A stretch of DNA of 64,000 nucleotides, from contig MSJI02000906.1 in the NCBI GenBank assembly GCA_001931905.2, positions 124,001-188,000 of the forward strand. The letters are read 5' to 3'. A program made the position numbers and the translations under genes. The notes under the pieces are model-generated. The model did not search any database. It was not told the DNA's origin and worked only from the letters and a program-made list of their open reading frames with translations. Source of the DNA: Cladosporium sp. IMV 00045. Taxonomy: Eukaryota; Ascomycota; Dothideomycetes; Cladosporiales; Cladosporiaceae. Shown in pieces: positions 55,140 through 64,000 of this stretch; position 1 is the first letter of the stretch; each line of letters begins with the position of its first letter.

Positions 55140-56594
55140 CTGTCGATTGCAAAATCGGATAGTCACTTTGACTGGCTGCGCGTGCAACTCTTGCCGTGAG
55201 AGGGTTGAGAGAGGACAAGAGAGAGTGGAGAAGAGATGCAGATGTGCGTGTGGGAGAAACGCAAACAGTGGACTGTCCTGCTGGCTGGCTGGCAAACGGC
55301 CGAAACGTCTCATGGAGCGCATGGTTTTCCTCCCGTGATTTTGCGCGGGTCTTTCGTGCGCTCAATTTTTTCTTCGTTAATGTGTCTTTGGTGTGAGGGC
55401 TTGGGGATTCATTTTTTCGATTTCTGGATTTGCATGCATGCATGGGGCGAAAAGCGAGCGATTTTTTCGAGAAGGGTGTTGGACCGACTGATGATTTTGA
55501 TGAATTTGACTGATTTGATGGATGTTATGGATATTTACTCTACTTCTTGATGTGCTTGATCTGAGGGAGGACAAAACAAAACGAAAACCCGAAAAAAGGA
55601 AAGGAAAAAAAACTGGGATCAAAAAGGGGAGCAGGACAAGGCAAAAACGTCGTTTTTCGGGACCTGATCTTCTGCAGTTTTCCTTGGTTCTTTGGTCTTT
55701 CGCTTGAGATTTTAGATACCCCGCCTATTTGAATTTTGACTTAGAATTATTCACCCGTCTGACTTATTTGACTTGCCTTCATTACCTAACCTATGCTTCG
55801 AGATTCGAAGTTCCAAGTCTGCTTTTATCAATGAGAGTCGATATTTGAATTTCACTTACATACGTGTTTGACTCGCCATGTTTGCATCGCCATGTCCACA
55901 TGACAAACGTTCTGTGAACTCTCACTCTCGTGTCTATCAAAACCAGAGCGGGTGGGAAAATGGTGTTGATGACATGCTTGTTCCTCTCTTGCTACTTGGG
56001 AATGTTTGCAAGTTGGCTTGATTCGTAGTGATATAGTATTCTCGTTAGTCGTTAAACCTTTGACCCTAATCTGCTCTTCTTTGCTGCCCTTTTGAATCTT
56101 GTCATCTGTTTGTGCATAGATTCACCAGTCAGTCGAGGTAGATTTGATGCCCATTTGCCAGTTGGGATTTGCATTTTTTCCGTGAAAGCGCTCGGTTCAT
56201 TCAAGAACATCTGAACGTGCATGTTCCCCCTCTCTTTTAAGACATTCTTCTAACTTTGGTCTGGGGCTGTGCTTTTTCATTCCTTCTTTGGCTGAGGATC
56301 AGAGGCTCCGTGGCTGTATTGGTGGTATGTCCGAATGGTGAACTGGGTTGGGACTTCGCTGCGGGTTTTGACGGGTGATTGATGTTGGGAAACTTGACCA
56401 TCTATCGGGAAGACTGGATAGGATGTCATAGCGTGACTCTCCAGTGTTGGGTGCGCCTATTGTCACGATGTTGTGGTTTCGTGGCTAAACCAGCCGACCA
56501 AAGCCCTCTGAAGACCCAAATCGTCGACTGCTCGCTGCTCTCGCGAATTTGAGTTGTCCAAGGCATAGCGGCCTGATGTTGGATCTTCCCACAA
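55140..56594. other. Intergenic between convergent genes, 1.5 kb
   Basis: T-rich sequence following the ubiquitin-like-domain gene and the 3' flank of ADE8. No gene seen. Confidence 0.45.
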
Positions 56595-57278
56595 TCAGTT
56601 CTCATTCCCCTTGACAATATCCTGCACGACCTTCCCCGCACCCTCCACGATCAACACATGCTCCGCCTCATGCATCCTCTCCTCCAACTCCGCCAGACTC
56701 TTACACCCCTCAATGCCCACCTCTCTCTGACAAATCGGCTCCCCCTCATCCACAGCAGCAATGACATAGTGCACCATAATGCCCGTCTTGGTCCTCTTCC
56801 CCTCCTCAAACTCCTTCCAAGCACGCTCAATACACCCCGCCCCGACCAGATCGCCATGCAGCGAGGGGTGCAAGTTGATGATGCGCACGCCCGCTTCCTC
56901 CAGCGCGGAGAGGAAGGCGTTCGTCAGAATTCGCATGAAACCAGCGCACACCACCAGGTCGGGCGAGTCTGAAAGAACCAGCTTCGCAAGGTCGGCATCG
57001 TACGCTTCGCGCGCTTGTTGGTAGGGCAGGCTGCCGCTGGGGTCCGGGAAGCGTTTTTTGTACGGCAGGAAGCCGTGTGTTGAGGTGGGGATGTTGGCGT
57101 TCTTGGCACGTTCGAGGCCGTAGGCGGAGGCGCGGTCGGATATCACGCGGGTGAAGGTTGCGTTGGGGAGGGTGGGTGTGTTCCTATCGCTGTTGCTGTT
57201 TTTGTTGGCGTCGATGAGGGCTTGCAGGTTACTGCCGGAGCCGGAGATGAGGACGCTGATTTTGGCGGGGGAGGGCAT
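56595..57278 (-). CDS. ADE8: Phosphoribosylglycinamide formyltransferase (GAR transformylase)
   Basis: Third step of de novo purine synthesis: transfers a formyl group from 10-formyltetrahydrofolate to GAR. Single exon of 227 residues from the ATG opening MPSPAKISVLISGSGSNLQAL; the longer frame upstream lacks an ATG. Family features in order: the phosphate loop SGSGSNLQAL (residues about 11-20), VVCAGFMRIL, the catalytic region IINLHPSLHG with the active-site His, then TGIMVHYVIAAVDEGEPI carrying the folate-site HYV and catalytic Asp. Compared with bacterial PurN, the NT-rich loop after DANKNSNSDRN is longer. Monofunctional, as in other fungi. A TGACTC site lies about 130 bp upstream. Confidence 0.94.
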   Translation of the reverse strand: MPSPAKISVLISGSGSNLQALIDANKNSNSDRNTPTLPNATFTRVISDRASAYGLERAKNANIPTSTHGFLPYKKRFPDPSGSLPYQQAREAYDADLAKLVLSDSPDLVVCAGFMRILTNAFLSALEEAGVRIINLHPSLHGDLVGAGCIERAWKEFEEGKRTKTGIMVHYVIAAVDEGEPICQREVGIEGCKSLAELEERMHEAEHVLIVEGAGKVVQDIVKGNEN

Positions 57279-57404
57279 GGTGGTGGTGGTGTAAGAGTTT
57301 GAGATACCCTGTGTGTGCTTAGGGGTGTTTGAAGAAGTGAGAGGTGTTGTGTTTATTCTCACCTGCTTGATAAATTTAAGTGAGGGGCATTGAAGTCTGT
57401 AAAA

Positions 57405-57410
57405 TGACTC
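57405..57410 (+). promoter_or_regulatory. TGACTC element upstream of ADE8
   Basis: TGACTC 127 bp upstream of the ADE8 ATG. In budding yeast this hexamer is bound by Bas1 in purine gene promoters; it is also a half-match to the Gcn4/Cpc1 site. A CACGTG box lies at 57496-57501. Function here is inference. Confidence 0.35.
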
Positions 57411-57778
57411 TGCGGCGGGCAGAAATTAGGGTTTGGACAAGCTCAATCGGGGCCGTTCCTGAGCATGGGGCCGCGAGCTAGCGATCAGATCGATTCACGT
57501 GCTTTCGCATTGATAGCTATAATGACATCAACCATCGCAAATTGCGCGTAACAATTCAAGGGAGCTGTGATGAGCTTGCTTGGGTGCTTGGATGACAGGG
57601 TCAATCGTCTGAGTATAATCATTGGGATGTGACGTTCGATCATTCCGTCATTCTTCCCTCCCACTTTGTTCTCGATTTATTGAATCCCATCTGCTATATC
57701 AGCAGCTCTTACCAACCATACCCTTCGATTCAACTTCATCGATCAATCAAACAACCACCATAAGTCGAACCACAACCA

Positions 57779-58311
57779 ATGTCGTTCTTCACTCCCCGTA
57801 ACATGGCCCTCGCCGCAGGCGGCATAGGTGCTCTGGTCTTCATGTTCCCACGATCCGCAAAGGCCGTTGCTCCCACATCGTGAGTACTTGTCTTGCAATT
57901 CGTCCGTTGCATGGGATATTAGAAGCTAACCATTTTCTTCTTCTTCCCATCAGAAACATCTTCGAAACCCAAGGCGTGCGAAACGTCGGCTCGAGATACG
58001 CCGCGCAGGGCGGCACCCACACTCACATGCCCGCCGTGGCGACGCCTCTAGGTACGCGCCATCCCATGCCACATCGTGCGAGCATCGCCCTATCCCACAC
58101 CAGCGCCGCAGCAAATCGCATTGCACATTGGCATGTCCTCTGACACAACCACACAGGCAACCCCGAAAACACCAAGTCGAACCAAGAACACGACAAGGGC
58201 ATCTCGACGCCCCCGTTCGAGAAGTCGCAAGCCGACCAGAAGGTCGGACGCCCCAATGCCGTTGAGGCCGCGTACACCAGGGCGCATTATGGTAACGATA
58301 AGGGCAAATAG
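57779..58311 (+). CDS. Small conserved-looking protein with N-terminal membrane segment
   Basis: Three exons: 57779-57879, 57954-58051 and 58157-58311 (74 and 105 nt introns; GTGAGT and GTACGC donors, TCAG and ACAG acceptors), 117 residues. None of the exons is long enough to stand out as an open frame, but all phases agree. The N-terminus MSFFTPRNMALAAGGIGALVFMFPRS is a hydrophobic, mildly basic segment suggesting a membrane anchor or mitochondrial presequence. The middle reads NIFETQGVRNVGSRYAAQGG and the C-terminus is hydrophilic (KSQADQKVGRPNAVEAAY). I do not recognise a named family. It is divergent from ADE8 across 500 nt. Confidence 0.75.
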
Positions 58312-58612
58312 AGGGTTTCTTTTTGGGGGTTTGGGTCGGGTTGGGTAACGTTGCGGAATTGGCTTTTGTATGATTATTTTGGAAAACATTGTATTCATCT
58401 ATCGATGCAATCGTTACGAATGATGAGATTCGGATTTCGTCATTGGGGATGTAGGTTCCTCGCGCTCTAGGGAGTGTGGACATGATGTTGAGCTTTAGTT
58501 CAAAGCGGCATCCTAGTAACGACGAGCTATGCGCACAGCGCGCGTTTTCGTGAACCTGTCCATTCTCTCACGAGCTAACACCTTTTCCTCACCAGCCCTC
58601 TCTTTCCCAGTC

Positions 58613-60252
58613 TTACTCCTTCCCATCAACCTTCCCATTCCTCATCGCAAGGATCTCCTCCTCCACAGCCTTCTCCAGAGCGTCAACTGCCTCGCTCATG
58701 CCGACTCTGCCTCCCCACGTATACATCGCCAGACCCAACACTGGGAGGCGTCGCAGCGTACGACCACTGAACTGCAAACTCTGGCATTTCTTAGCTAGAG
58801 TCCAGATGCGCTGGCCTGGACTGGAAGGGTCTTGGTATTGAGCCATGAGGGTGGTGGGAAGTGTGGGGATCGTTTGTTGTTCGTTGTCGATATCGTCACT
58901 GTTGGCAGGGGAGTTTTCGTCTGCGGGAGAAGAAGCGACGATGAGTTGCGAGCTGGGAGTCGGCTGTGTGATTGGCGATTGGGTTCGGGTTGCAGCTGCT
59001 GTGCGGCGTCTCTTTTTGCGGGTGCGACAGGGGGAGCGAGATCTCTGTGCGGATTGTGGCGGTGACCATTTCGACGTTTGAGATTCTTCGGGTTTGTTGC
59101 ATTTGGTCGTGGCGGTCTCGTCGGCCAGCAACTTGCTCCGCATGAGCTCGTTGATACAGCTGCGGAAGATGTTGTAGACTGCTGCTGAGGATGGAGCAGG
59201 GACGTGTTGCTTTATGTCGACACGGTCGAGGAAAGCAGGGTCCTTCAAAGAGTCAGTTCAGATGTATCAAAACAAGCATTGTAAATTGTACTGAAGTCGT
59301 ACGATAGCTTCAATGAGGTTGCTGGTGCAGCAAACCAGAATGTTCGGCAGGTGGCGCAGACGGTCAAGAGCAGTCAAAAGCTGGTTTGTTGCCTGTGATC
59401 TGTCAGCATCAGGTATGCGCCGTGAGAACATTACGGACGAGGACTCACTCGAAGTCCATCACTGCACTCGCCACTGCTCGAGACACGTTGCCGGGACGAA
59501 GCGATAGTCTCGACCTCATCAATGACCACCACAACGAAAGTCGAGCGATCCTTCGCAATACTCTGCACATTCTCAAACGTGCTCTCGATAAGCTTCCCAC
59601 TCTCGCCGAAATACTTGCTGAGCATGGCATTTGCATTGATCTCAACAAGCGTCGCTTTGGGAAAGAGGTCGCTCGTACGAATGCTAAGTTTCTGCGCGAG
59701 AGCACGACACAGCGTGCTCTTACCACTACCTGGAGGGCCGTAGAGTAGGCAGATCTTGTTCCAGTTGAAGGTGGCGATGTTGAGACCAGGCGTGCCCATC
59801 ATTCCCACCATCCTAACGAGATAGCGGAGGAGGCGTGACGGCAGCCCGTCGTCGAAGACGAGGGAGTTCCATTCTTCGTGCAGTGAGGCGTTTGGCAGTG
59901 CTACGATGCGAGAATTTTCGCTGTCTTGCTTGACGCGTCGGCGGGTGCCTGTGTCGTCCTCTGGAAGTAGGACGTAGGTTTGCACGTCGAGAGCGACGTC
60001 GATAAGGGAGTAGTAGCCGGTGGGTTCATGTGGTCCAGTGAAGTCTGCGATCTCGATCGAGCGGATATAGATGCTGTTGTCGATTCCTCGATAGTCTTCA
60101 AGCTTGTCGATGTTGACAGTTGCATAGTTGGTTTGGATCCATTCGGCTACGGCTTTGCGCATGGCCGCGTGGATGTTCAGGCTTCCAACCCACGACCTTG
60201 TCAGCTGGACCTCGACGTGGAGTGTTGGTGTGAGAAGAGTTGCTGCCGCCAT
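58613..60252 (-). CDS. PCH2: Pch2/TRIP13-like AAA+ ATPase
   Basis: HORMA-domain remodeller acting in the meiotic checkpoint and, in many eukaryotes, on Mad2. Three exons: 60252-59449, 59392-59303 and 59242-58613 (56 and 60 nt introns), 507 residues. The N-terminal domain (1-130) is followed by FNWNKICLLYGPPGSGKSTLC (Walker A near 170), VVVVIDEVETI (Walker B near 244), then, across the first splice, DGLRATNQLLTALDRL and NILVCCTSNL (sensor 1), and, across the second, IDPAFLDRVDIKQHV with the arginine finger. A 90-residue or so insertion (about 340-430), basic then S/T/P-rich and containing RTRKKRRR, interrupts the lid region. Family identity is firm. Confidence 0.92.
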
Positions 60253-60644
60253 GATGAGGTAACCTGATTGTCTCAGGAGATCTCAGCAGACTGTCGTACG
60301 TGTGCACCATTCGAATTGGTTTTGAAATATGGGAATTGGGGGGAGTCGTTCTTGCCATCTATGGCAGGCCAAGCTTGAGAGCTAATAGAGACCTCACTTC
60401 ATCAATATGAGTCGCCAGGAAAAGACATGCGGCCACTGACATACCACAATCTGTTCTCTCTGCGTGTGGCCTGGAGTGAAAAGTTGTTCTTTGTGAAGGG
60501 TGTGCTCTTCAGGCGCTTAATGTTCAAACAGCGCTCTCCTTGATACAGTGGTCTCTCGCATCAGCAAGCACAAGTGACTGTTCTTCACAAGCTGCCAAAC
60601 CTCTTCATCCAACCAGTCTTGTATCATCAAAACTCCGTGGCTTC
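60253..60644. other. Intergenic between tandem minus-strand genes
   Basis: Promoter side of the Pch2-like gene and 3' flank of the next gene. No gene seen. Confidence 0.4.
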
Positions 60645-61675
60645 TCAATCCTCGATCAGAATAGGCTCGTTCGCCTCACCTGCTGAAGATGCTGTGCCCC
60701 TGGCATAGAGTGCCGCTAGGAGAGCGTCGTAGATCTGAGGCGGATCAGTCGATTTAAGCTGTTCGTGCAGGAACGATTGTCAGCACCGGTGTTTGCTCTG
60801 AGCCAGCATCTCAAGGAACCACTCACCTCCACCGTCCTACTCTCAAACTCCGGGGGCACGACCCCACCAGCATCCACAACCGGCAAAAAAGCCAGTACAC
60901 CATTCGGTTCAGCAATCTGCAATCTCGTCAGCTCTCCAACCCTCGCCTCAAAACGCCAAACAACAACGAAACTCACCTTGTCCGCAAACGCCCTCACCCA
61001 TTCCCAATCCCCCGCGCCCAACCCACAAACGACAAAAGCCCTCCTCCCCCTCTGCACCTCCCTCTCAATCAATCCCAACAAAACCGGCACCCCCAAGCGC
61101 CACTGCACCTCCCTCTCCTCCGCCAGCTTCGCGCGCAGAGCGTAAGGGTGAATACCCCCGATCCCAACTCCATCCTCCTGCCTGTCCTCAAACCGCTCCA
61201 ACCACCCCCTCAAATACGCGTACAAACTCACACACCCCCACTCCTCCCCTCCCGCGCTGAAATCCGCACAAAGGCGCGCGCTCAGCGCGGAGAAGAAAGT
61301 GTGCTCCGCGCGGCTGGCGGGGCGGGGCGTGAGGGCTAGCAGGATTTGGAGTTGAGGTTTGGGTTTTGGGCGGGTGGGGAGGATGTGCGTGAGGGTTTGC
61401 GGGAGGGAGGTGGGGTTTGGGAGGGTGTAGGAGCGGGGACGGAGGAGTTTGAGAGGAGGGATGGGCGGTTGCTCGTTGGTGGAGGGGGAGTTGGTGGGGA
61501 GGAGGACGCCGCCGGTGTTGTCATTTCCTTCGAGGAGGGTCGCATCGGAGTAGAGGGAGGCGACGGAGCGGTCGCTTGGGTCGAGGTAGCGTGGTGATGG
61601 GAGTGAGAGTGCGGGCATGGCGGGCGGCGAGGAGGGTGGTGAGTGGATTGGGGTGTAGAAGCCTCGAGTCGCCAT
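60645..61675 (-). CDS. Uncharacterised fungal protein
   Basis: Three exons: 61675-60977, 60916-60827 and 60758-60645 (61 and 68 nt introns, both GTGAGT donors), 300 residues from the ATG opening MATRGFYTPIHSPPSS. An in-frame ATG at 61784 could extend it by 36 residues of low-complexity sequence. The N-terminal third is P/S/T-rich and disordered. The middle looks folded (AEHTFFSALSARLCADF, VSLYAYLRGWLERFED, VPVLLGLIEREVQRGRRAFVVCGLGAG). The two short last exons give IAEPNGVLAFLPVVDAGGVVPPEFE and a terminal acidic LIED. I do not recognise the family; the periodicity suggests a compact alpha/beta domain. Confidence 0.72.
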
Positions 61676-62214
61676 GTTTGGGTGTGGATGGGTTGTTGAG
61701 GTGGTCGGTGGCGAGGTTGCGTTCCAGTCTTGTTGGGTGGAGAGATGTGTGTGTGCTGCTGCGTTCGTCAATCTGGATGTCATGTAACTGCACTGGCGCA
61801 AATGAAAACTAGTGAATGGGGTGTCATGTGACAAAAAAGGAAAAAAGTCATTCACATGCGTACATGCTGTTTGTCTACCATAAACCCAGGCGTTTTCCCG
61901 ATCGCTCGTGGCCCGTTCCTTCCTGAAGAAGAATCTTGGTCTTGAAACGCCGTCCCGTGTATCCTGTGAGATCAAAACATCCTCCCTTAACTCCCATTTC
62001 GTTATGCTCTGTTGCCATTCGAGCTTCTCAATTTTGTCTCCATGCGCCTCTGCCATTGCAGTCTAAGGATAGTCGCACGGGTCCGCGCAAGAATCGGTGC
62101 CTTGTTCCTTTGCTGCATCTGCAACATTGCATGGTCTTTGCTCCGGACGCCATCACATGGCATGTTACATGATCTCCAGGATCTGTGTCGTCGCCAGTCT
62201 TCCTCGGGCCTTCC
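61676..62214. other. Intergenic between tandem minus-strand genes
   Basis: Promoter side of the uncharacterised gene and 3' flank of the Gly-rich protein. No gene seen. Confidence 0.4.
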
Positions 62215-62817
62215 TCACATGAACATCCTGGCAATCTTGATGATGTTCCCGGCGTTGTCCATTATGCCGCCTCCTCCACCACCACCTCCCAGAAAGCTGC
62301 TCAAACCGCCCCATCCTCCAGAACTTGAGCCGCCTCCGTATCCCCGACTTCCATAGTATCCTCCACCGCCTCTCGCAGAACCGCCACCAGTTCCAAGCAC
62401 ACTACTAATCCCAGCCGGGATTCGGAAGCCCATTCCCTTGAGAAGTCCTCCCACGGCACCTCCAGCGCTGATCAAGGGGACAATGACGGCGAAGAAGGCC
62501 TTGACGGGGTGTCTCCGGAAGTACTGCCACAGATCCCTCAGCAGACGCTGCAATCTGTGCACAAGGTATGAGATGTAGCCATCGCGCGGCCTTCGCTTGT
62601 AGTGAGAGGAACCGCCGCTGCCGGTGGAAGAGAAGAAGCCGCGCGAGCTGCTGCCGTTGCCGCCGCCGTGGTAAGAGCTGCTCCGCGACGCCGAAGGGCG
62701 GGCGTAGTAGCCACTGCGCCCGCTGGTGGAGCGGGTTCCTGAGCGCGAGCGATGGCGAGATGAGCTGCCGTATGTGCTTGACGTGCCGCCGAAGAAGTCG
62801 CCGTCGAGGAAGCCCAT
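62215..62817 (-). CDS. Gly/Ser-rich protein with one membrane segment
   Basis: Single exon of 200 residues. The N-terminus MGFLDGDFFGG is followed by an R/S/Y/G-rich disordered stretch. A basic amphipathic region (YKRRPRDGYISYLVHRLQRLLRDLWQYFRRHPVK, about 73-106) precedes one hydrophobic helix (AFFAVIVPLISAGGAVGGLL). A Gly-rich segment and a short C-terminal NIIKIARMFM helix complete it. I do not recognise the family; composition and topology suggest a small membrane protein with a basic juxtamembrane patch. Confidence 0.72.
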   Translation of the reverse strand: MGFLDGDFFGGTSSTYGSSSRHRSRSGTRSTSGRSGYYARPSASRSSSYHGGGNGSSSRGFFSSTGSGGSSHYKRRPRDGYISYLVHRLQRLLRDLWQYFRRHPVKAFFAVIVPLISAGGAVGGLLKGMGFRIPAGISSVLGTGGGSARGGGGYYGSRGYGGGSSSGGWGGLSSFLGGGGGGGGIMDNAGNIIKIARMFM

Positions 62818-63593
62818 TATGTGCGAGGATTTAAGGAAACGCTGCTGGTATGTATGCGTTGGCTAGGGTAGGCCAATGGCTGAGCTGCAGCAGCCTGCGC
62901 AAGGCTGGGCGCGTGTGAAGTGGAGAGAGAGTGAATTGGTCGAAGCGAACGGAAGCGCCGTTGGCAGTCGTGAGTATTGGGCGGTTATTCACACGCTTAG
63001 GCTGTTACTGGGCGATGTGAAGTGATGTTGACGGCGCAATTCAATCGTGGGAGTCGAAAGGAGAGAATATCGAGGGAGGTGAGAATGTGCGGCATGGCTC
63101 CTGGCCAGATCCAACCTCGTGCATTTCGGGCTGCATCAGTACAGAGTCGAGAGGGAGGGTGGAGTGGTTCTGCAGCTAAGCCCGAGCCATTGGGCGGTCT
63201 GAGTGTGAATGCGGGTGAGACTGGACGAGGCACAAGGATCGACTTGGGCGATGAGTTAACTGATGTGGAGAGGAGAGAGGGAGGGAGGCTGGAGGATGAA
63301 GAAAGTCGTGGGTACCACAAGAGTCCATGTCATTAATCGATGGAATGAATAATGGCACGAATGGGCGTGAGGAAGTTAATACATCCGCGACTGGCTGCCG
63401 AAGTGGCTAAGCATTGCTCCGAGGTGGCCGACGGTGGATCTCGAGGACGACAAGGAAAGAACATCATGTCTGTACACCATTTGTCGTGTCGTTGTTCTTC
63501 TTCCCCATGTTTAGGAATCTTTCGAGATTGCAATATAACAGTCAGCATCAATCTTCACGAATTAGCAGCCACTGCTACAGACAACAAGCCAGG
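62818..63593. other. Intergenic between divergent genes
   Basis: 776 nt between the Gly-rich protein (-) and the muconate cyclase-like gene (+). No gene seen. Confidence 0.4.
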
Positions 63594-64000
63594 ATGAAGC
63601 ACCATTTGATGATTGGCACTTGGTATGTCTTTTGGTTTCTGTCTCCTGCTTCGGCTATATGGTGCTTTTACTGTTCTAGCATTCTCTTGAATATCTATCA
63701 TCATGAAACGAAATTACAATCTAAACATGCCAATCGCGTGTTTTCGAATCACGTCGCCACCAACATCTTCAATATATCACCAACTAACAGCAATCCCAGG
63801 ACGCCTCCAGGCGCCATCTTCACCGTCGTATTTGACGATGAAAAGCTCACTCTCGAACTGGTCAAACGCACCGAAATTCCCAAAGACGAGCCCATTTCCT
63901 GGATGACCTTCTCCCACGACCGGAAAACAATCTACGGCGCCGGCATGAAGAAATGGAACTCCTTCACCGTCAACTCACCCTCAGACATCGTGCACCACTC
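63594..64000 (+). CDS. Carboxy-cis,cis-muconate cyclase-like beta-propeller, 5' part only
   Basis: Runs off the window end. Exon 1 is only 29 nt (63594-63622, MKHHLMIGT plus two bases); exon 2 starts at 63800 after a 177 nt intron (GTATGT...CCCAG with an ACTAAC branch). The spliced start MKHHLMIGTWTPPGAIFTVVF, followed by LVKRTEIPKDEPISWMTFSHD and IYGAGMKKWNSF, is the first blade of the fungal carboxy-cis,cis-muconate cyclase / 6-phosphogluconolactonase-like seven-bladed propeller family (3-oxoadipate pathway of aromatic catabolism). The 3' part and active site are outside the window. Confidence 0.82.
   Translation, partial: MKHHLMIGTWYVFWFLSPASAIWCFYCSSILLNIYHHETKLQSKHANRVFSNHVATNIFNISPTNSNPRTPPGAIFTVVFDDEKLTLELVKRTEIPKDEPISWMTFSHDRKTIYGAGMKKWNSFTVNSPSDIVHH

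Noticed and set aside
57279..57362. Extended N-terminus of ADE8
   Set aside because: The frame opens at GTG; the ATG at 57278 directly precedes the conserved phosphate-loop region.
1..64000. tRNA genes, rRNA genes and CRISPR arrays
   Set aside because: I saw no B-box/acceptor-stem pairing, rRNA-like sequence or spaced direct repeats; a covariance-model scan would be needed to exclude short RNAs.

Overview
The window is nuclear DNA of a filamentous ascomycete (Pezizomycotina). The evidence is short GT-AG introns (mostly about 50-100 nt) with CTAAC-like branch points, CT-rich leaders, several fungus-specific protein families, and a transposon decayed in the pattern of repeat-induced point mutation (RIP). 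A dothideomycete is my best guess, but that rests on general resemblance only. I placed exon boundaries by reading the sequence and requiring GT-AG borders, an unbroken frame and family-consistent residues across each junction. Starts were restricted to ATG.

Layout. 0.4-2.8 kb: a DGAT2-type diacylglycerol acyltransferase with an unusually long repeat-bearing N-terminus. 3.5-9.9 kb: three genes matching the first three steps of mycosporine (fungal sunscreen) biosynthesis: an ATP-grasp ligase (-), a COMT-like O-methyltransferase (-) and a sugar-phosphate cyclase of the desmethyl-4-deoxygadusol synthase type (+), the last two divergent from a 1.5 kb shared region. 10.9-12.6 kb: a type II membrane fucosyltransferase-like protein. 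15.0-18.4 kb: a kinesin-7 (Kip2/KipA-like). 21.8-27.5 kb: a four-TM MARVEL-like protein, a small CHORD-like zinc protein, a DUF1749 alpha/beta hydrolase and a salicylate hydroxylase-like flavoprotein. 27.9-31.2 kb: a 3.3 kb transposon with about 190 bp terminal inverted repeats, a RIP-decayed Tc1/IS630 (DDE_3) transposase on the minus strand and a second decayed reading frame on the plus strand. 31.6-41.2 kb: an SDR, TRM112, a CSC1/OSCA-like channel and a large disordered Q/M-rich protein. 45.1-64 kb: a class I methyltransferase, LSM6, a Rad60/Esc2/NIP45 SUMO-like protein, a ubiquitin-like-domain scaffold, GAR transformylase (ADE8), a small three-exon protein, Pch2/TRIP13, two fungus-specific proteins and the 5' end of a muconate-cyclase-like gene cut by the window edge.

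How the genes work together. Only the mycosporine trio forms an obvious pathway: the cyclase and methyltransferase should make 4-deoxygadusol from a pentose-phosphate pathway sugar, and the ATP-grasp enzyme should attach an amino acid. The remaining genes look like ordinary core genes. Several long intergenic stretches (18.4-21.8, 41.2-45.1 and 49.3-52.7 kb) hold nothing I can support as coding. I found no tRNA, rRNA or CRISPR array.
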